Origin: Psychrobacter immobilis
GTDB lineage: Bacteria; Pseudomonadota; Gammaproteobacteria; Pseudomonadales; Moraxellaceae
Assembly: GCF_904846065.1 (NCBI RefSeq)
Contig: NZ_CAJGZV010000001.1
Coordinates: 2,728,001 to 2,792,000, forward strand
DNA: 64,000 nt
Direction of reading: 5' to 3'
The number at the start of each line of letters is the position of its first letter. Within the stretch, counting starts at the first letter, position 1. Below the pieces are notes generated by a model. It saw only the letters and a program-made list of their open reading frames with translations, made no database searches and was not told where the DNA came from. The translations under genes were made by a program, and so were the position numbers. This document shows positions 8,481 through 18,613 of the stretch, one piece after another.

Positions 8481-11400
8481 AAGTTAAGCTGACCTTTTGA
8501 CCCAGTATGTGCTGGATTTTATTAAGTAGCTCTTGTTCTTGGAATGGCTTACCCATGTAATCGTTCACGCCAATCTCTAGTGCACGCTCACGATGCTTTT
8601 CACCTGTACGTGATGTGATCATGATGATTGGGATATGTTGTAAGCGCTTGCTGTGTCTCACTTGAGTAGCCACCTCGAAACCATCCATACGTGGCATCTC
8701 AATGTCGAGCAATATCATGTCTGGTATCATGTCTTGTAATATCTCAATCGCATCGATACCATCTTTTGCCACCGCCACAGTAAACCCTTGGCGCTCTAAG
8801 AAACGTGACGTCACTTTACGTACGGTAACAGAGTCATCAACCACTAAAATAGTAGACTTAAACTCTAAACGACTTCGTTTAGCATCAGCAGATTGTGAGA
8901 TATTTTTGACCAACTGCGCATTACGCATCAAAGCAATCAAGTCTAAGATAAGCATTACTGAACCATCGCCCATGATAGTCGCTGCTGAAATACCTGGTAG
9001 ATTCGATAATTGTTGTCCTAGAGGTTTGACCACGACTTCAATACGTGACCCTGCAATCTGATCAACCTGCAATGCAATATTCTGTCCGCTACGATTCTTA
9101 ATGATAATAAGTGGCAAACTGGTATTGGTATTAACGACCAGCTCATTCAGTTCATTGCCTGACAAAATCTCATTTAAATAACGCACTCGATAATCAACAT
9201 CTTCAAAGTTCAACGTTGCATCACCTGACTGATAATAGTCATAAAGCTTCTCTGGATTAATCCGTACCACACGCTCAATCTGTACCAAAGGTATCGCATA
9301 ATAGCGATCCGCGGCACGCACAACCAATGCATCAGATACCGCAACCGTCAGTGGTAAACGCATCGTAAAGCGTGAGCCTTTACCCAGCTCTGAGACAACC
9401 GATACAGCACCACCTAATTGACGAATCTCGCTGATGACCACGTCCATGCCCACGCCACGTCCAGAAATCTGCGTTACTTGCTTACTGGTACTCAATCCAG
9501 CATGGAAAATATACTGCATGATATCAAGATCAGTTAGGCTATTATCATTTGCATCAATCAAGCCTTGAGAAATGGCTTTGTTACGAACGGCTTCTACATC
9601 GATGCCGCGACCGTCATCTATTAACTGAATAACAATCTCACTACCTTCTCGATTTACCTCAAGAGTAATACGCCCACTACGCTCTTTACCTGCTTTTAAA
9701 CGCGTTGAGGTATTTTCGATACCATGATCGACAGCGTTACGGAGCATATGTTCAAGCGGTGAAGTAATACGCTCTAGAATGGTTCTATCCATCTCATCAT
9801 CGGCATTGATGATCGTTAATTCGACAGATTTATTCAGCTCATTGGCAGTTTGTCGTACGATACGCTCAAGACGTGGCGTTAAGCGCGTAAACGGCACCAT
9901 ACGTGAATTCATAAGCCCATCTTGTAACTCGGTCTGTGTACGAGACAGCTGTAATAAAAGGCTTTCACTGTCTCGTGTTTTTTCTAATAAAGTATGATTA
10001 ATATCAATCAAATCTGAGGCTGACTCTGTCAAAGATTTGGATAACTGATTTAAAGAAGAATATTGATCCATCTCTAGAGGGTCAAACCCTTCGTGATTAA
10101 TCAGCTCATCGTCTATCTGCGACAAGATCTGCGCCTCAAGCTCGATTTCCATTCGGCGTAACTGATCAGCCAAGCGCTGTACCGTAATACCCATATCTTC
10201 GATACTATTGGTCAAGCTACTCATGCCCATATCGATACGAGCACGGTTGATGGCTGACTCACCAGACAGGTTAATCATATGCTCGATCAAACCACCTGAG
10301 ATACGAATCATCTCATTATTATTGGCACTTTGATCTTCCTCACCCGTACTGCTGAGCATAGAAGGCATCTCACTAATATCTTTTGCCAGATACTGTGAGT
10401 CTTGCTGTTCTCTAGCAATAAAGAGCGCTTCATGCTGCGATTGTAGGGATTCTTTAGGAATTTGCTTTAGGCTGTCAGGATTTTTACTAAATTGCTGCAA
10501 TGCCTCAATCAATAGCGCAGGCGTCGGTGGATTGACATGTTGTCTAAGGATAGAGATCGCATCAGCAAGCCAGTCATGACTGGCAACCAGCAACTCCAAT
10601 ACTTTTTTGGTAGCAGGACGACGATTATCTACAAAATCTGTATAAACCGATTCCATTTCATGAGCCAGATCAGCGATACCAGCTGCGGTGACCATTCGTG
10701 CGCCACCTTTGATAGTATGCAAATCACGCTGCAATGCCTGTAATGCTGTCGTATTATTGGTATCTTTTAAGAACAGTTGCAGATACTTATTACGATTGGT
10801 GAGCTCTTCAGCCTCTTCTAAAAACACCGACAATATATCAGGATCTGGCAAACCATTCGCCCATGACTGTTTAATCATCATGTCTAGGCTCAAGGTATCC
10901 GATACGTCAGCGCTGAGGTGAGCGTTGTTAGCCACCCTACTTTGTGCTTCAGGTTCGAAGTGGGTTTTCGGAATAGGTATGATTAGCTCTACCATTTCTG
11001 GCAAGGCTTGGTCTTTTACAAACTGTTGTAACTGCTCTATCAGCGCTGAGGCAAAAAATGATTTTTTATGATTTACGATATGCAGTACTTGCAACGACAT
11101 TGTGTCTTGCACTATTTGCATTATTTCAAGCCATTGTGCTGTCGGTATTCTTCTATTTTCTACGAATGCTTCATAGACACTTTCAGCTTCATGGGTCAGA
11201 TCTCCAATACTACGAATACCTGCCATTCGCGCACCACCTTTGATAGTGTGCAGATGGCGCTGTAAAACTTTTAGTGCATTTATATTGCTGATATCAGCAC
11301 GCCACTTATTAAAACTCTCATCCAGCGCGGCATCGAGCTCTTGAGCTTCTTCTAAAAATATCTCTAATAGCTCAGCATCAGTATCAATAGATTCAAGTTG

Positions 11401-14400
11401 TAGCTCAGGTGCTGCAACGGCTCTCACGACAAAGATACCCTCATCACCATTGCTATCATCGTCTTGGTAAATACGTTGTAGATCTTCAATAACTTGTTGG
11501 TCAATCTTCAATGACGTGCTACCAGCCAATGCGTCGAACAAACCAACCAATTGAGCATGACCAGCGTGTAAAACCGCTTGGGTATCGATATTTCTTGCTG
11601 TATCAATATTATCTTTCAAATAGGCATAAGCGTGACCCAACTCATTAAGAATAAAAGTGAATTTTGGAAACGCTTCTGCTTTATTGGCTAAGTAAGCTAT
11701 TTGCGATATTTGCTGCGATATATAGCCCTGAACATGTGCTGTCTCAGAGTGATTAAGTGCGTCATCTAATTCCCACTCAGCATCCAATAGTTCATCAATA
11801 TTATTGTCTAACAACTGCTCTATCGTTGGTTTGTTATCAGCCGTGACCTTACCATCACTAATGACGTATTGCTCACCAAGCATGGCTTGCAATGAGGCTA
11901 TGTCTTGCTGACTTTGTGCATCTTCGATCGATATATTTTGCGGCTGAACGTTTTGCTTGTAGTTGTTTAAATAACCGTCCATTAGCGTAGCAGACTTCGC
12001 CAATGCTTCTAGATGTTGAGCATTCATGGCAGTATCTTGCTGCTGCAGTAGCTCTAAGCTATGCTCTATCGTTGCGCTAACCTCGCTGATCGCTGCTAAA
12101 GCACTAGAACCTGAAGCCCCTCGCAAGGTATGGAATGCGCGTACAATCTCATCCGTTACTTCAATATAAGGCTGATCTTGATGCTCATCAACGAATTGGT
12201 CAATATCTTGCAACAGTCCTTCTGCTTCGTCGATAAAAATCTCACAAAACATTTTTTCTTCTTCGCTTTGCGGTGCTAAATAAATAGGCGCTTCTGCTAT
12301 CATTTCATTGACAGAATTAATCGTCTGCAGCGTGGTATCTATCGCTGCATTAAGATTATCTTGGGTAGGGCTATGCTCATCAATAGCAGGCGACAGTACT
12401 GACGCTTGGATGGTCTCATCCTCAGAACTATTTGATGCTTGCTCATACAAGGCAGAATAGCTAAATTCGTCCCCTTGCTGTTTGCTGTAGGCATTGGCGC
12501 ATGCGATCCATAAAGGCACCATCACTGGATAGTTTTGGCTGTCATTTTCAAATACTGTTAGCATCGCAGGATAGGCAGCTAGCACATCAGCAATAAGCTG
12601 ACGCATATCTGCTGAGACAGTCACACTATGATCCAAAATGCGATTAAGCATATTTTCTATAGCCCAAGCCAGCTCAGCCGTATAATTTGCACCGACCATA
12701 CGACCGGAACCTTTTAAGGTATGGAACCCACGACGAATATCCACCAATCCGCTTAAGTCAGCTGGCAATAATCGCCAATCTTCATATAAAGGTACAATCT
12801 CAGCCAATACTTCATCAGCTTCTTCTAAAAATATCTCTTTAATATCAGGATCGGCATCATGAGCATCTGCCGCTAGCTGCTCGGTTTCTTGCATAAAGGG
12901 TTTTAGTATCGCTGGAATATCAATGGCAGATAAGGAAGCAACAGCAGTGCTCTTTGTACTATCAGCAGTTGTCTCGCTTGACTCATTGCTCATGTCGAGA
13001 GCACTTAGCAATTCAGCATCATCATCAAATGGTTGAGATAGTGCTGAGTCTGAATCAGCAGTGACAGCATCTAATATGGTCAGCCCAGCATTGATAGGTT
13101 GCTGTGTCATGAGGTTATGGCTTTGTAGAATAGTGACAGCAGGATCAAAGCTTGGAGATTGCTGCGCTTCAAAATCTATCACTAATGCTGGTAGCTGTTT
13201 TGCCGTATCCATCACCAGATTTACGACGTCATCTGTAACAGGCAGCGTTTTATCTAACAGACGATTGAGCAGATTTTCGATTGACCATGCCATCTCGCTG
13301 ATGCTAAAAGCCCCAACCATACGTCCTGAGCCTTTTAAGGTATGGAACCCTCTACGCACTTCAGTGAGTGGGGTTAAATCCTTTGAATCTTGCTGCCAGA
13401 TAGGTAGAAAGTCTTCTAAATCAGCAATGACTTCCGTCACCTCTTCGATAAAGATGTCACGAATCTCTGCGTCCATCTCAAAATTATCAGGCTTAACTTG
13501 CTCACGAGCACGCGTTAATGCTTCACTCTCCGTACTATCACCATCAGCCGTATCTTGCCCTACCACACGCTCATTATCTACATCAGTCAAAGCTTGGTTA
13601 GCAACATCATTTTGACTATTAGCAGGAGCAATCTCGCCACTATCATCGTAACGCAATACGTTGGTCGCTACGGATTTTTGGGTAAGGAAAGTGTCGCTAA
13701 TCGTCTCTGGCGATGCAATATAATGAGTCAGAAGTTGGGCGGCAGTCGCAGTATACTCATTTGCCCGCATTAATAGCTGCGGGTCAAAAACCTGCTGCGC
13801 AAGGTAGTCAAGCAACAATTCAATAGACGTTAGTCCTTCAGCCAATGCCTGAGTCACATCCCAACTGAGTACGTCAATCTCATGAATGGTCAATTGTGTA
13901 AATATACTTGCCATATCATTCATGGTTTGACGAATTGATGGCAATCCCATGTCGGCAAAAGCATCGCCAATATCGGTAAAATCAGCAGCAATGGGCAGTA
14001 AGTCAGTGTCTTGACGCTGTACATATTCATGGAAGCTTTGTTTGACATCTTCTACCGCGATGCGCAGCTCACGTAAACTTCCACCAACAGAAGCCGTCGC
14101 AGGACTTTCTTCCGACTGCGTGTCAATATCTTCAAACGTTGCAGACAATGTCGTAAAAGAAGCGGCATCCCCTATCTTGAGAGATATCGTCTGTTCAGTA
14201 TGATAGATAGCGTTATATAGCTCTTGAAGCTGACGCTCAATCTGCCATTGTTCTTGTGTAAATCCTGTTTCTGATGATAGAGCCTGCTCTATGTCTGTAA
14301 CGATTGCATGTATTTGCGACACGTAATAAGTCCAACCTCGACCTTCGAGTTGACTTTGTATTTTCTGTAAAGGAACGAGAAGCGTGTCTGGCTTATCCAA

Positions 14401-15372
14401 AGTAAAGATAAGTGTCTCAAGCTCACTGAGTATACGTGGTAAAAAACGTGATCCCGTTGACGACGTTTGCGACAAATCATTTAGGAGTGACTGAGTACGC
14501 TTGCTACTTTGAGCAAGGCTATTTAGTTCGATATACACCCTTATGATTAAGCTTCGAATAACGCTTGACGACAACTCAGCTTGCTGAGTGCGAGACTCTA
14601 TTACTTGATCCAGCTGACTTAGCAATGACGCATAATGCTCAGGTAATGGGGTATCATTATGAGCAAGGTCATTTAGCAACAGTTCCGTTAAGTACCAAAG
14701 GCGTTGTAAGTCATCATGTTGAGTGGTCTGCCATAAGTATTGGCTGACTCTTTCTAGTGTAGTCAATAAGGACGGTTGATTGGTATTGGCACTCAATAAC
14801 GCTTGTACTTGCTGTCGCCAAACCAGTAATAATTGTTGATAGTGATAATCAGCTAAATGCGTCGCCGTTCTATTCGCCGGCATCATCACTTCGATGCTAT
14901 TAATACCATCGATAATATGATCATCGATAGCATGATTATTTAGATTCTTATGCTGAGTATTCGCCAAGCTGACCGAGATATCTGGCGCTACCCCCAGTTT
15001 CGCTAGTGCTTGAGTAAGCTCGTCAGCAGCATTATCAATTAAAACGGTGTTGTGATTACCCATACCTGCGTATTGATTCAACTCACGCTGTAGCAAGCGA
15101 TGAGAAAACTGACCAATGCGGCGGTCGTTAGCAGAAATACGATCGCGACTGCTAAGGTCTGCCAGCAAGCTCAGTTTATTGGCAAGATCTGCTAACAAAT
15201 TAAGGCGAATCATCGTTAGCGCGCCGCCAACCTGATGATAATGTTGCACCATCTGCTCGTAATCAGTGCTATCAGCGTCTAACTGCCAGCCATCAGATAT
15301 CTGTGATAATTGCTGATTAAACAGTGGTAATAACCACTCAAGCGTCACTATGTCATTGGGCTGGTTTTTCAT
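8470..15372 (-). CDS. chpA: Hybrid chemotaxis histidine kinase ChpA with multiple Hpt domains
   Basis: ChpA is the central kinase of the type IV pilus chemotaxis (twitching motility) system, passing phosphate to PilG and PilH. The 2300-residue protein has a degenerate N-terminal Hpt-like region, then five Hpt domains with H-T-[LI]-[KR]-G cores: His677, His884 (both HTLKGSGRMVG), His1081 (HTLRGASGS), His1375 and His1552 (both HTIKGGARM). A P3-like dimerisation region follows, then the ATPase domain with N-box LRNAVDHGIE (about 1880) and G-box DDGRGID, a CheW-like domain, and a receiver domain with phospho-acceptor Asp2223 in LLDIEMPRMDG. Linkers between Hpt domains are acidic and Ser/Thr-rich. 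AGGA lies 8 bases before the ATG at 15372. It is slightly shorter than the about 2470-residue P. aeruginosa protein. Confidence 0.95.
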   Translation of the reverse strand: MKNQPNDIVTLEWLLPLFNQQLSQISDGWQLDADSTDYEQMVQHYHQVGGALTMIRLNLLADLANKLSLLADLSSRDRISANDRRIGQFSHRLLQRELNQYAGMGNHNTVLIDNAADELTQALAKLGVAPDISVSLANTQHKNLNNHAIDDHIIDGINSIEVMMPANRTATHLADYHYQQLLLVWRQQVQALLSANTNQPSLLTTLERVSQYLWQTTQHDDLQRLWYLTELLLNDLAHNDTPLPEHYASLLSQLDQVIESRTQQAELSSSVIRSLIIRVYIELNSLAQSSKRTQSLLNDLSQTSSTGSRFLPRILSELETLIFTLDKPDTLLVPLQKIQSQLEGRGWTYYVSQIHAIVTDIEQALSSETGFTQEQWQIERQLQELYNAIYHTEQTISLKIGDAASFTTLSATFEDIDTQSEESPATASVGGSLRELRIAVEDVKQSFHEYVQRQDTDLLPIAADFTDIGDAFADMGLPSIRQTMNDMASIFTQLTIHEIDVLSWDVTQALAEGLTSIELLLDYLAQQVFDPQLLMRANEYTATAAQLLTHYIASPETISDTFLTQKSVATNVLRYDDSGEIAPANSQNDVANQALTDVDNERVVGQDTADGDSTESEALTRAREQVKPDNFEMDAEIRDIFIEEVTEVIADLEDFLPIWQQDSKDLTPLTEVRRGFHTLKGSGRMVGAFSISEMAWSIENLLNRLLDKTLPVTDDVVNLVMDTAKQLPALVIDFEAQQSPSFDPAVTILQSHNLMTQQPINAGLTILDAVTADSDSALSQPFDDDAELLSALDMSNESSETTADSTKSTAVASLSAIDIPAILKPFMQETEQLAADAHDADPDIKEIFLEEADEVLAEIVPLYEDWRLLPADLSGLVDIRRGFHTLKGSGRMVGANYTAELAWAIENMLNRILDHSVTVSADMRQLIADVLAAYPAMLTVFENDSQNYPVMVPLWIACANAYSKQQGDEFSYSALYEQASNSSEDETIQASVLSPAIDEHSPTQDNLNAAIDTTLQTINSVNEMIAEAPIYLAPQSEEEKMFCEIFIDEAEGLLQDIDQFVDEHQDQPYIEVTDEIVRAFHTLRGASGSSALAAISEVSATIEHSLELLQQQDTAMNAQHLEALAKSATLMDGYLNNYKQNVQPQNISIEDAQSQQDIASLQAMLGEQYVISDGKVTADNKPTIEQLLDNNIDELLDAEWELDDALNHSETAHVQGYISQQISQIAYLANKAEAFPKFTFILNELGHAYAYLKDNIDTARNIDTQAVLHAGHAQLVGLFDALAGSTSLKIDQQVIEDLQRIYQDDDSNGDEGIFVVRAVAAPELQLESIDTDAELLEIFLEEAQELDAALDESFNKWRADISNINALKVLQRHLHTIKGGARMAGIRSIGDLTHEAESVYEAFVENRRIPTAQWLEIMQIVQDTMSLQVLHIVNHKKSFFASALIEQLQQFVKDQALPEMVELIIPIPKTHFEPEAQSRVANNAHLSADVSDTLSLDMMIKQSWANGLPDPDILSVFLEEAEELTNRNKYLQLFLKDTNNTTALQALQRDLHTIKGGARMVTAAGIADLAHEMESVYTDFVDNRRPATKKVLELLVASHDWLADAISILRQHVNPPTPALLIEALQQFSKNPDSLKQIPKESLQSQHEALFIAREQQDSQYLAKDISEMPSMLSSTGEEDQSANNNEMIRISGGLIEHMINLSGESAINRARIDMGMSSLTNSIEDMGITVQRLADQLRRMEIELEAQILSQIDDELINHEGFDPLEMDQYSSLNQLSKSLTESASDLIDINHTLLEKTRDSESLLLQLSRTQTELQDGLMNSRMVPFTRLTPRLERIVRQTANELNKSVELTIINADDEMDRTILERITSPLEHMLRNAVDHGIENTSTRLKAGKERSGRITLEVNREGSEIVIQLIDDGRGIDVEAVRNKAISQGLIDANDNSLTDLDIMQYIFHAGLSTSKQVTQISGRGVGMDVVISEIRQLGGAVSVVSELGKGSRFTMRLPLTVAVSDALVVRAADRYYAIPLVQIERVVRINPEKLYDYYQSGDATLNFEDVDYRVRYLNEILSGNELNELVVNTNTSLPLIIIKNRSGQNIALQVDQIAGSRIEVVVKPLGQQLSNLPGISAATIMGDGSVMLILDLIALMRNAQLVKNISQSADAKRSRLEFKSTILVVDDSVTVRKVTSRFLERQGFTVAVAKDGIDAIEILQDMIPDMILLDIEMPRMDGFEVATQVRHSKRLQHIPIIMITSRTGEKHRERALEIGVNDYMGKPFQEQELLNKIQHILGQKVSLTYEG

Positions 15373-15402
15373 AGGGTTATCCTAACTTGTCTAGGCACTA
15401 AT

Positions 15403-16395
15403 CTAGACATTAATTTTTTGCCACACATTAACCTGTGGGTGCGCAATACGGCGCATATTTGAAGGACGCCAAAACAACGCCTCACCTGGAGCCAATATAA
15501 TATATCCACCTAACACACACTGCTCTGATAGCCTTGCCAAAATATCACGCTGATCAAACTTGCGAAAATATAGCAGCATATTTTGACAGATAATGACATG
15601 CTGAAGGTGCGAAGTGCATGGTTTTTGCTCAATAATATTGTGTAAAGCGAAGCTAACATAGCGTCGTAATGTTGGCGCAATCTGCCAGTCGGTCTGAGTG
15701 CCAGTCATCGCCTTTTTTGCGGTAGACACCTTATAAAAATGCGATTGACTGATATCACACTTAGCTCGCAATGGCTGAACGAACTGCTGGCACAGGTCTG
15801 GAATTAACGACTGCTGCCGCTTATCATACTGCCCTAATCGTGCTTTCGTAATGGCTTGTTGGCTAACATCCGTACCCAATATCGTATAATTAATCAATTG
15901 TTCAGAAGCCAAGCTCATCGCCAATGACCATGTTTCTTGTCCACTGGCACAACCAACACTCCAAATGCGAAATAAATCATTAGCATCATTGTTGTGACCA
16001 CGATCAGTACTAGTAGCAGTAAGCTGCTGGCGCTGATGCTGTAATGCACACTTTGTGACAAAATCGATAGAAGGCATATGGCGAAAAAAACGACTTTCGT
16101 GAATCAGTACTTTATCCAATAACTGCTGGCGTATTTCATCGTTTTTTGGTAGTTGACACCACAGCTTTTCAACTGTCAATCCATGTGATAATGCCGTGTG
16201 TTCAATCGCATTTATCAACCATTGCAGCTGGACATTGGGTAGAACGAAACCAATCTCTTGTTCTATATATCTCTGCCACTGCTGCACATCAAAACTGTCT
16301 GCCTGCAGCAAACCCTTAATCAACGAGGGCTTGATTGCTTTGATAGAATTGCTGTCTGGTTGAGTAAAATTATTCACGTCACCTGCTATAGTCAC
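15403..16395 (-). CDS. pilK: Chemotaxis methyltransferase PilK (CheR type)
   Basis: This SAM-dependent protein-glutamate methyltransferase would methylate PilJ. The 330-residue protein has the N-terminal CheR helical domain (about 50-110, VEKLWCQLPKNDEIRQQLLDKVLIHESRFFRH) and the SAM-binding fold with IWSVGCASGQETWSLAM near residue 150 and IICQNMLLYF near 280. The start is GTG at 16395 and has no clear ribosome binding site; a GTG six codons later (16377) is an alternative. It lies 30 bases upstream of chpA and 94 downstream of pilJ, within the cluster. Confidence 0.9.
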   Translation of the reverse strand: MTIAGDVNNFTQPDSNSIKAIKPSLIKGLLQADSFDVQQWQRYIEQEIGFVLPNVQLQWLINAIEHTALSHGLTVEKLWCQLPKNDEIRQQLLDKVLIHESRFFRHMPSIDFVTKCALQHQRQQLTATSTDRGHNNDANDLFRIWSVGCASGQETWSLAMSLASEQLINYTILGTDVSQQAITKARLGQYDKRQQSLIPDLCQQFVQPLRAKCDISQSHFYKVSTAKKAMTGTQTDWQIAPTLRRYVSFALHNIIEQKPCTSHLQHVIICQNMLLYFRKFDQRDILARLSEQCVLGGYIILAPGEALFWRPSNMRRIAHPQVNVWQKINV

Positions 16396-16489
16396 TGCTG
16401 CAAATCATCGTATCTGCACAGCATATTATTAACACATTAATTTAAAGACGGTCAGTGGTCTAACACCTACTTGACGTTAACACTTGTCA

Positions 16490-17902
16490 TTACACACTTG
16501 CTGATAACGCTTCTTCGGTGTCCAACATCTCGTTTTCTAGTAGCTCATCATCGTTCGACACTTTAAAACCAGTGACTGACTCTTGCAATGCTGCAGCCAT
16601 TTCGCTCAGCTCACCAATAGAGCGCGCGGTTGCCATTGTGCCAGAAGAGGTCTGTGAGGTAATATCTTGAATAATATTCATCGTATGGGAGATGTGACCA
16701 GCAGATTCTGCCTGCTGCAAAGCGGCGTTTGAGATGTTTTGAATCAAGTCAGCCAAGGTATTAGAAACGCTCTGCACTTCTTCTAGGGCTTCACCAGCAT
16801 CTTTTGCCAAACGTGCACCGCGCACAACTTCAGAGGTCGTCGATTCCATTGACATAACTGCTTCGTTGGTATCTGCCTGAATGGTTTTCACCAAGGTTTC
16901 AATCTGCTTGGTAGCGTTAGCTGAACGCTCAGCAAGACGTTGGACTTCATCAGCAACGACCGCAAAGCCTCGACCAGCCTCACCTGCCATCGATGCCTGA
17001 ATAGCAGCATTCAATGCCAAAACGTTGGTCTGATCAGCAATATCATTAATCAAACCAACGATATCACCAATTTCTTGCGAAGACTCACCAAGACGCTTAA
17101 TACGTTTTGAGGTCTCTTGAATCTGATCACGAATCACGTTCATACCTTCAATAGAGCGCTGTACAACTTCCGCTCCATTATGAGAGATGGCTACTGAGCG
17201 CTGAGCAACGGTCGCTGATTCTGAAGCGTTGTTCGAAACTTGGTCAATCGATACTGTCATCTCATTAATAGCTGCTGATACACCAGCAATTTCTTGTGCT
17301 TGGTGCTCAGATGCTTCAGCAAGTTCGACTGCATTCATCTGTGTTTGGTCTGAAGACTGCGAAACGCGGTCAGCCGTGTTGTTAATAACCAAAACCAATT
17401 GACGTAATTGGTCAATCGCAAAGTTCACTGAGTCAGCAATTGCCCCAGTAAAATCTTCTGATACGGTGGCATTAACCGTCAAATCACCTTCTGCTAAATC
17501 ACCCAATTCATCAAGTAAACGTAGAATAGCAATCTGGTTACGTTCGTTTTCTTCTTGAATTTGACGCGCTCGCTCAGATTCCGCTTCTGCTTCCTGACGA
17601 CGACGCAAGGTTTCTTTTTCAATGAGTAGACGCTCTGATCCCCCACGCTGCTTCAGTAACTGATACAGAGCAAAGAGGATGCCTAATACCCCTACGACAA
17701 ATATAATCGCTGGTAAAGTAACGGATTGATTAAAATCAGCCAAGTACTGACTTACTGACGATAACGAATTGACCAGCCAAATCAGGCAGGCCACACTTAT
17801 TAGCACAAAAAACCCTAACAATAACTTCCACTTGCTATTAGCGTCCTTGCCATCTGTTGTATTGGTCGTACCAGCTACAGGTTTCTTTATAACATCACTC
17901 AT
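16490..17902 (-). CDS. pilJ: Methyl-accepting chemotaxis protein PilJ with almost no periplasmic domain
   Basis: PilJ is the receptor of the Pil-Chp system. The 470-residue protein has two transmembrane helices (about 25-46 and 62-82) separated by only about 15 residues, a HAMP-like segment, and a full cytoplasmic signalling domain with the hairpin tip [20 protein letters not shown] and the motif [17 protein letters not shown]. aeruginosa PilJ is about 680 residues with a large periplasmic ligand-binding region, which is missing here. The start at 17902 is preferred (AAGGA 9 bases upstream) over TTG at 17920. The tip has Gln-Ala-Ser-Met where most receptors read Glu-Ala-Ala-Arg, as in other PilJ. 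Confidence 0.92.
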   Translation of the reverse strand: MSDVIKKPVAGTTNTTDGKDANSKWKLLLGFFVLISVACLIWLVNSLSSVSQYLADFNQSVTLPAIIFVVGVLGILFALYQLLKQRGGSERLLIEKETLRRRQEAEAESERARQIQEENERNQIAILRLLDELGDLAEGDLTVNATVSEDFTGAIADSVNFAIDQLRQLVLVINNTADRVSQSSDQTQMNAVELAEASEHQAQEIAGVSAAINEMTVSIDQVSNNASESATVAQRSVAISHNGAEVVQRSIEGMNVIRDQIQETSKRIKRLGESSQEIGDIVGLINDIADQTNVLALNAAIQASMAGEAGRGFAVVADEVQRLAERSANATKQIETLVKTIQADTNEAVMSMESTTSEVVRGARLAKDAGEALEEVQSVSNTLADLIQNISNAALQQAESAGHISHTMNIIQDITSQTSSGTMATARSIGELSEMAAALQESVTGFKVSNDDELLENEMLDTEEALSASV

Positions 17903-18079
17903 CGTACGTATTCCTTTCAAACAATCATCAAAGTCTCATCGTGACTGACTTTGACAATCTTATTGTTATAAAAACAACAGTGATTAGCAAAGCCTGTATG
18001 AATACTGACACCCAACCGTATCATGTCATTCGCTATTATTTCGTCATCGTTATAGCAGCCAGATAGCTGTTATCGACTG

Positions 18080-18610
18080 CTATATTGCAGCATCGGTATA
18101 CTGCAGGTCTTGTGCGAGCAGGCTTGGCATAAAAACATACCAATCTTGCTCATTTTTAAAGAACTTACCGTGATTATAAGGAGCAAAGGGCGAATTAGGC
18201 TCTATAGCTTCGGCACGGTATTGATCATGCGTAAATTGTTCAATCCCAATAACTTGATCTACTAACAGTCCTGAAAAGAGATTGTCATGTTCAATGACAA
18301 TGACTTTGCGTTGGCTCATTTGCGTTAAACGACTAGGAACCTGTAGAAACTGAGACAAATCGGTGATTGGCAATAGGCGTCCGCGAATATTGGCGATGCC
18401 TAGCATCCAAGGCTTCACTAGAGGCAAGCTGGTATACTCTGGCATGGCCAATACTTCTGATACTTGACCCATCGGTGCAACTAACCGCTGTCCGCCGATC
18501 TCGAATACCACACCTTGCCAGTCATACTCTTGTCCACCGCGGCGACCACTTTTGCGCGCGCGTGCCAAGTCTGCTAAACGCAGAAGCTCAATAAACCCTC
18601 TGGAAGCCAC
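18080..18610 (-). CDS. pilI: Chemotaxis coupling protein PilI (CheW type)
   Basis: PilI couples the receptor PilJ to the kinase ChpA. The 176-residue protein is a single CheW domain (about 25-165) with GVVFEIGGQRLVAPM, LPLVKPWMLGIANIRGRLLPITDL and VIEHDNLFSGLLVDQVIGI. The start is GTG at 18610, 5-6 bases after GGAG. It begins 3 bases after the stop of the damaged pilH frame, so its translation may normally be coupled to pilH, and the pilH frameshift could lower pilI expression. Confidence 0.93.
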   Translation of the reverse strand: MASRGFIELLRLADLARARKSGRRGGQEYDWQGVVFEIGGQRLVAPMGQVSEVLAMPEYTSLPLVKPWMLGIANIRGRLLPITDLSQFLQVPSRLTQMSQRKVIVIEHDNLFSGLLVDQVIGIEQFTHDQYRAEAIEPNSPFAPYNHGKFFKNEQDWYVFMPSLLAQDLQYTDAAI

Positions 18611-18613
18611 AAT

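Noticed and set aside
13061..13615. 184-codon open frame on the plus strand inside chpA
   Set aside because: It is fully antisense to a clearly coding ChpA region and its translation is Ser/Arg-rich nonsense without known motifs.
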